Program-made: the position numbers and the translations under genes
The notes under the pieces: generated by a model
What the model was told of the DNA's origin: nothing
The model's input: only the letters and a program-made list of their open reading frames with translations
Databases searched by the model: none
NCBI RefSeq assembly: GCF_000499845.2
Contig: NC_023750.2
Span: forward strand, 8,461,082 to 8,525,081
DNA: 64,000 bases
Source: Phaseolus vulgaris
Lineage: Eukaryota; Streptophyta; Magnoliopsida; Fabales; Fabaceae
Direction of reading: 5' to 3'
Shown: positions 62,370 to 64,000 of the stretch, one piece after another
Position numbering within the stretch: position 1 is the stretch's first letter
Layout of the letters: the number at the start of each line of letters is the position of its first letter

Positions 62370-62800
62370 GCCTGCACTCGCTCAAAGGCGAGGAGGACTT
62401 CTTCTATTCTCGCCTGCTCTCGCTCAACAGCGAGGAGGTCTTCTTCTGCTCTTGCCTGCACTCGCTCAAAGGCGAAGAGGACTTTTTCTTGCCTGCACTC
62501 GCTCAAAGTCGAGGAGGACTTTCTCTTGCCTGCACTCGCTCAAAGTCGAAGAGGACTTTCTCTTGCCTGCACTCGCTCAAGTCGAGGAGGACTTTTTCTC
62601 TTTCTCGCCTGCACTCGCTCGAGGGCGAGGAGGCCTTTTTCTCTTCTCGCCTGCACTCGCTTGAGGGCGAGGAGGTCTTTTTCTCTTCTTGCCTCACTCG
62701 CTCGAGGGCGAGGAGGTCTTTTTCTCTTCTCGCCTGCACTCGCTCGAGGGCGAGGAGGTCTTTTTCTCTTCTTGCCTCAGGACGCACGAGAGGGTTGAGG
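62370..62800. repeat. Tandem repeats of ~40-55 bp in element C
   Basis: About ten units built on 'gcctgcactcgctcaaagg' or 'ctcgctcgagggcgagga' followed by 'ggactttttctctt'. Internal CTCG...CGAG palindromes recur in each. It is the counterpart of the 108-bp array in element A: 'cgccttgagcgag' there reverse-complements to 'ctcgctcaaggcg' here. The long frames across it (62274-62860) are repeat translations. Confidence 0.9.
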
Positions 62801-62814
62801 TCTTTAATTATCAC

Positions 62815-63010
62815 TGGTGCCTCCGATCGCCGAAAGACGATGAGGACTTTAAAACTTTAACTACTGCCGCCGATCGCCGAAAAACGATGGTGTCTTTAAA
62901 ACTTTTAACTGGTGCCGCCAATCGCCGAAAAGCGATGGGGACTTTAAAACTTTTAACTGGTGCCGCCAATCGCCGAAAGACGATGGGGACTTTAAAACTT
63001 TTAACTGAGA
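62815..63010. repeat. ~60-bp repeats with inverted CGATCGCCGAAA motifs
   Basis: Units 'ggtgccgccaatcgccgaaa' followed by 'cgatggggactttaaaactt', about three copies. Reverse-complement relatives lie at 2240-2390 in element A. Confidence 0.85.
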
Positions 63011-63246
63011 GCATGCGATATAACTTTGAACTTGCCTTAAATCACGCACGAGTGATAAGGTCTTTTTTAGATTCTAAAAAATTTCAACATAAAAGGCATG
63101 CAAACTCAGAAACTTAAGCTTGGAAACTCTTCTTTATTGGGTGGCCTCATTAAAAACCCTCCTTAGGGAAAAAAGAGTGGCCCCTTCAAAACTGTTTTAA
63201 CAGAAAGCTTGTAAATCTCTTCATGTTCGTTTTTACTTACAAAGCT

Positions 63247-64000
63247 TTAACTGTAATATAACTTGAGGTGTGTGGCGTTCCAGGTGCGAGGAATCGCCCC
63301 TCCTTCTAACGTCTCTAAGCGGTAGGCGCCGTTCGCGAGCACCTCGGTTATTCTGAACGGTCCTGTCCACTTAGGCGATAACTTGTTCTCCATCTCGTAC
63401 TGATGGGCCTTCCTCATCACCAGGTCGCCCTCTCTAAACTGCCTTGGCATTACCCTGGAGTTGTATCTTCGCTCGATCCTCCTTTTTACTGCCTCGGCTT
63501 TTACTCTTGCCTCCTCCCTGACCTCATCCAGTAAATCCAGATTCAACCTTCTTTCTTCATTCGAGTCTTCCGCCACAAAGTTCTGGAATCTCGGCGAGCT
63601 CTCCTGGATTTCAACTGGAATCATTGCATCACATCCATAAACCAAGCTAAACGGGGTCTCGTGGGTTCCTGACTGCTCAGTGGTATGGTACGCCCAAACT
63701 ATGCGAGGTACCTCTTCAGCCCACGATCCCTTAGCTTTCTCCAGCCTTCTCTTTAAACCTCTCAGCAACACCCGATTTGCAGACTGTACTTGGCCATTTG
63801 TCTGTGGGTGCTCGACGGATGCAAACACCTGCTGTATTCCCACCTCTTCGCATAGCTTCTTCAATAGGTGACTTGCAAACTGAGTTCCATTGTCCGACAC
63901 CAGGCGCTTAGGCACACCAAACCGGCACACGAGATTTTTCCACACAAAACCTTCGATCTTATGATCTGGGCTACTGGCTCCGCTTCGATCCACTTGGTGA
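63247..64000 (-). pseudogene. Integrase C-terminal part of Tat element C pol
   Basis: A minus-strand frame from the window edge to a TAA at 63247. It contains SDNGTQFASHLLKKLCEEVG, WAYHTTEQSGTHETPFSLVYG, the GPFRITEVL module and the end AIPRTWNATHLKLYYS. A small deletion near 63955, between WIEAEPVAQI and KIEGFVWKN, shifts the frame. The motif that normally carries the third catalytic acid reads NGQVQSANR, with Gln in place of Glu; element A has NGQVESANR. Both changes predict an inactive integrase. Upstream pol lies outside the window. Confidence 0.9.

Larger units (their letters stand above)
57288..64000 (-). mobile_element. Tat-lineage Ty3/gypsy retrotransposon C, 3' part
   Basis: Minus orientation, continuing past the right edge. 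Read 5'-3' on the minus strand: integrase end (to 63247), inverted-motif repeats (63010-62815), tandem repeats (62800-62380), non-coding (62270-61430), antisense ORF (61427-58846 on plus), leader (58845-58260), polypurine tract and LTR. This is the same architecture as element A but less decayed. The 61428-62270 interval contains no gene. Confidence 0.85.

Noticed and set aside
62274..62860. Overlapping plus frames of 112-174 codons
   Set aside because: They cover the short tandem repeats of element C and show only repetitive Ser/Arg/Leu text.

Overview
This is plant nuclear DNA, most likely from a legume (eudicot). The evidence is TIR-NB-ARC-LRR resistance-gene sequence, GT-AG introns, AT-rich intergenic DNA, and Tat-lineage Ty3/gypsy, CACTA and Helitron elements. 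The species assignment is inference. Nearly everything is mobile DNA or gene remnants; very few reading frames look intact.

Left edge (1-9.7 kb): the 3' parts of two Tat-lineage Ty3/gypsy retrotransposons lie head to tail. The first has a decayed pol lacking reverse transcriptase, a 107/108-bp tandem array, a two-exon antisense ORF (gypsy-type 'transposase' family) and a degenerate LTR start. The second has its own antisense ORF, a polypurine tract and a ~1.07-kb LTR. 9.7-16.9 kb holds a STICHEL-like exon fragment, a bHLH35-like pseudogene, a CACTA remnant and a ~1.06-kb solo LTR of Tat type.

17.2-25.7 kb: a TIR exon (open, 202 codons) is followed directly by the C-terminal post-LRR (C-JID) exon of the same gene type. 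The NB-ARC and LRR exons between them are missing. Downstream are a CACTA tail, a gypsy pol-tail/LTR/primer-binding-site remnant between two direct repeats, a LINE fragment and AT-rich repeats.

25.75-51.37 kb: I interpret this as one 25.6-kb Helitron in minus orientation. Its proposed 5' end (TC) is at 51365 and its 3' end is a hairpin followed by a CTRR-like end at 25751. It carries a multi-exon Rep/Helicase gene (HUH nuclease plus Pif1-type helicase, now with nonsense and frameshift lesions), an RPA70-like gene (also damaged), and three copies of a three-exon gene for a small double-B3-like protein. One of these copies (36693-37580) is fully open. A roughly 5-kb block (RPA tail, B3 gene, RepHel promoter and first exon) is tandemly duplicated inside the element.

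51.6-57.0 kb: a full-length but broken TIR-NB-ARC-LRR-C-JID gene (a paralogue of the 17-kb locus) with the same CACTA tail downstream. The Helitron sits about 240 bp upstream of its start codon. 57.3-64 kb: a third Tat element, in minus orientation, enters from the right edge with a well-defined 963-bp LTR, polypurine tract, large antisense ORF, short tandem repeats and an integrase with damaging changes.
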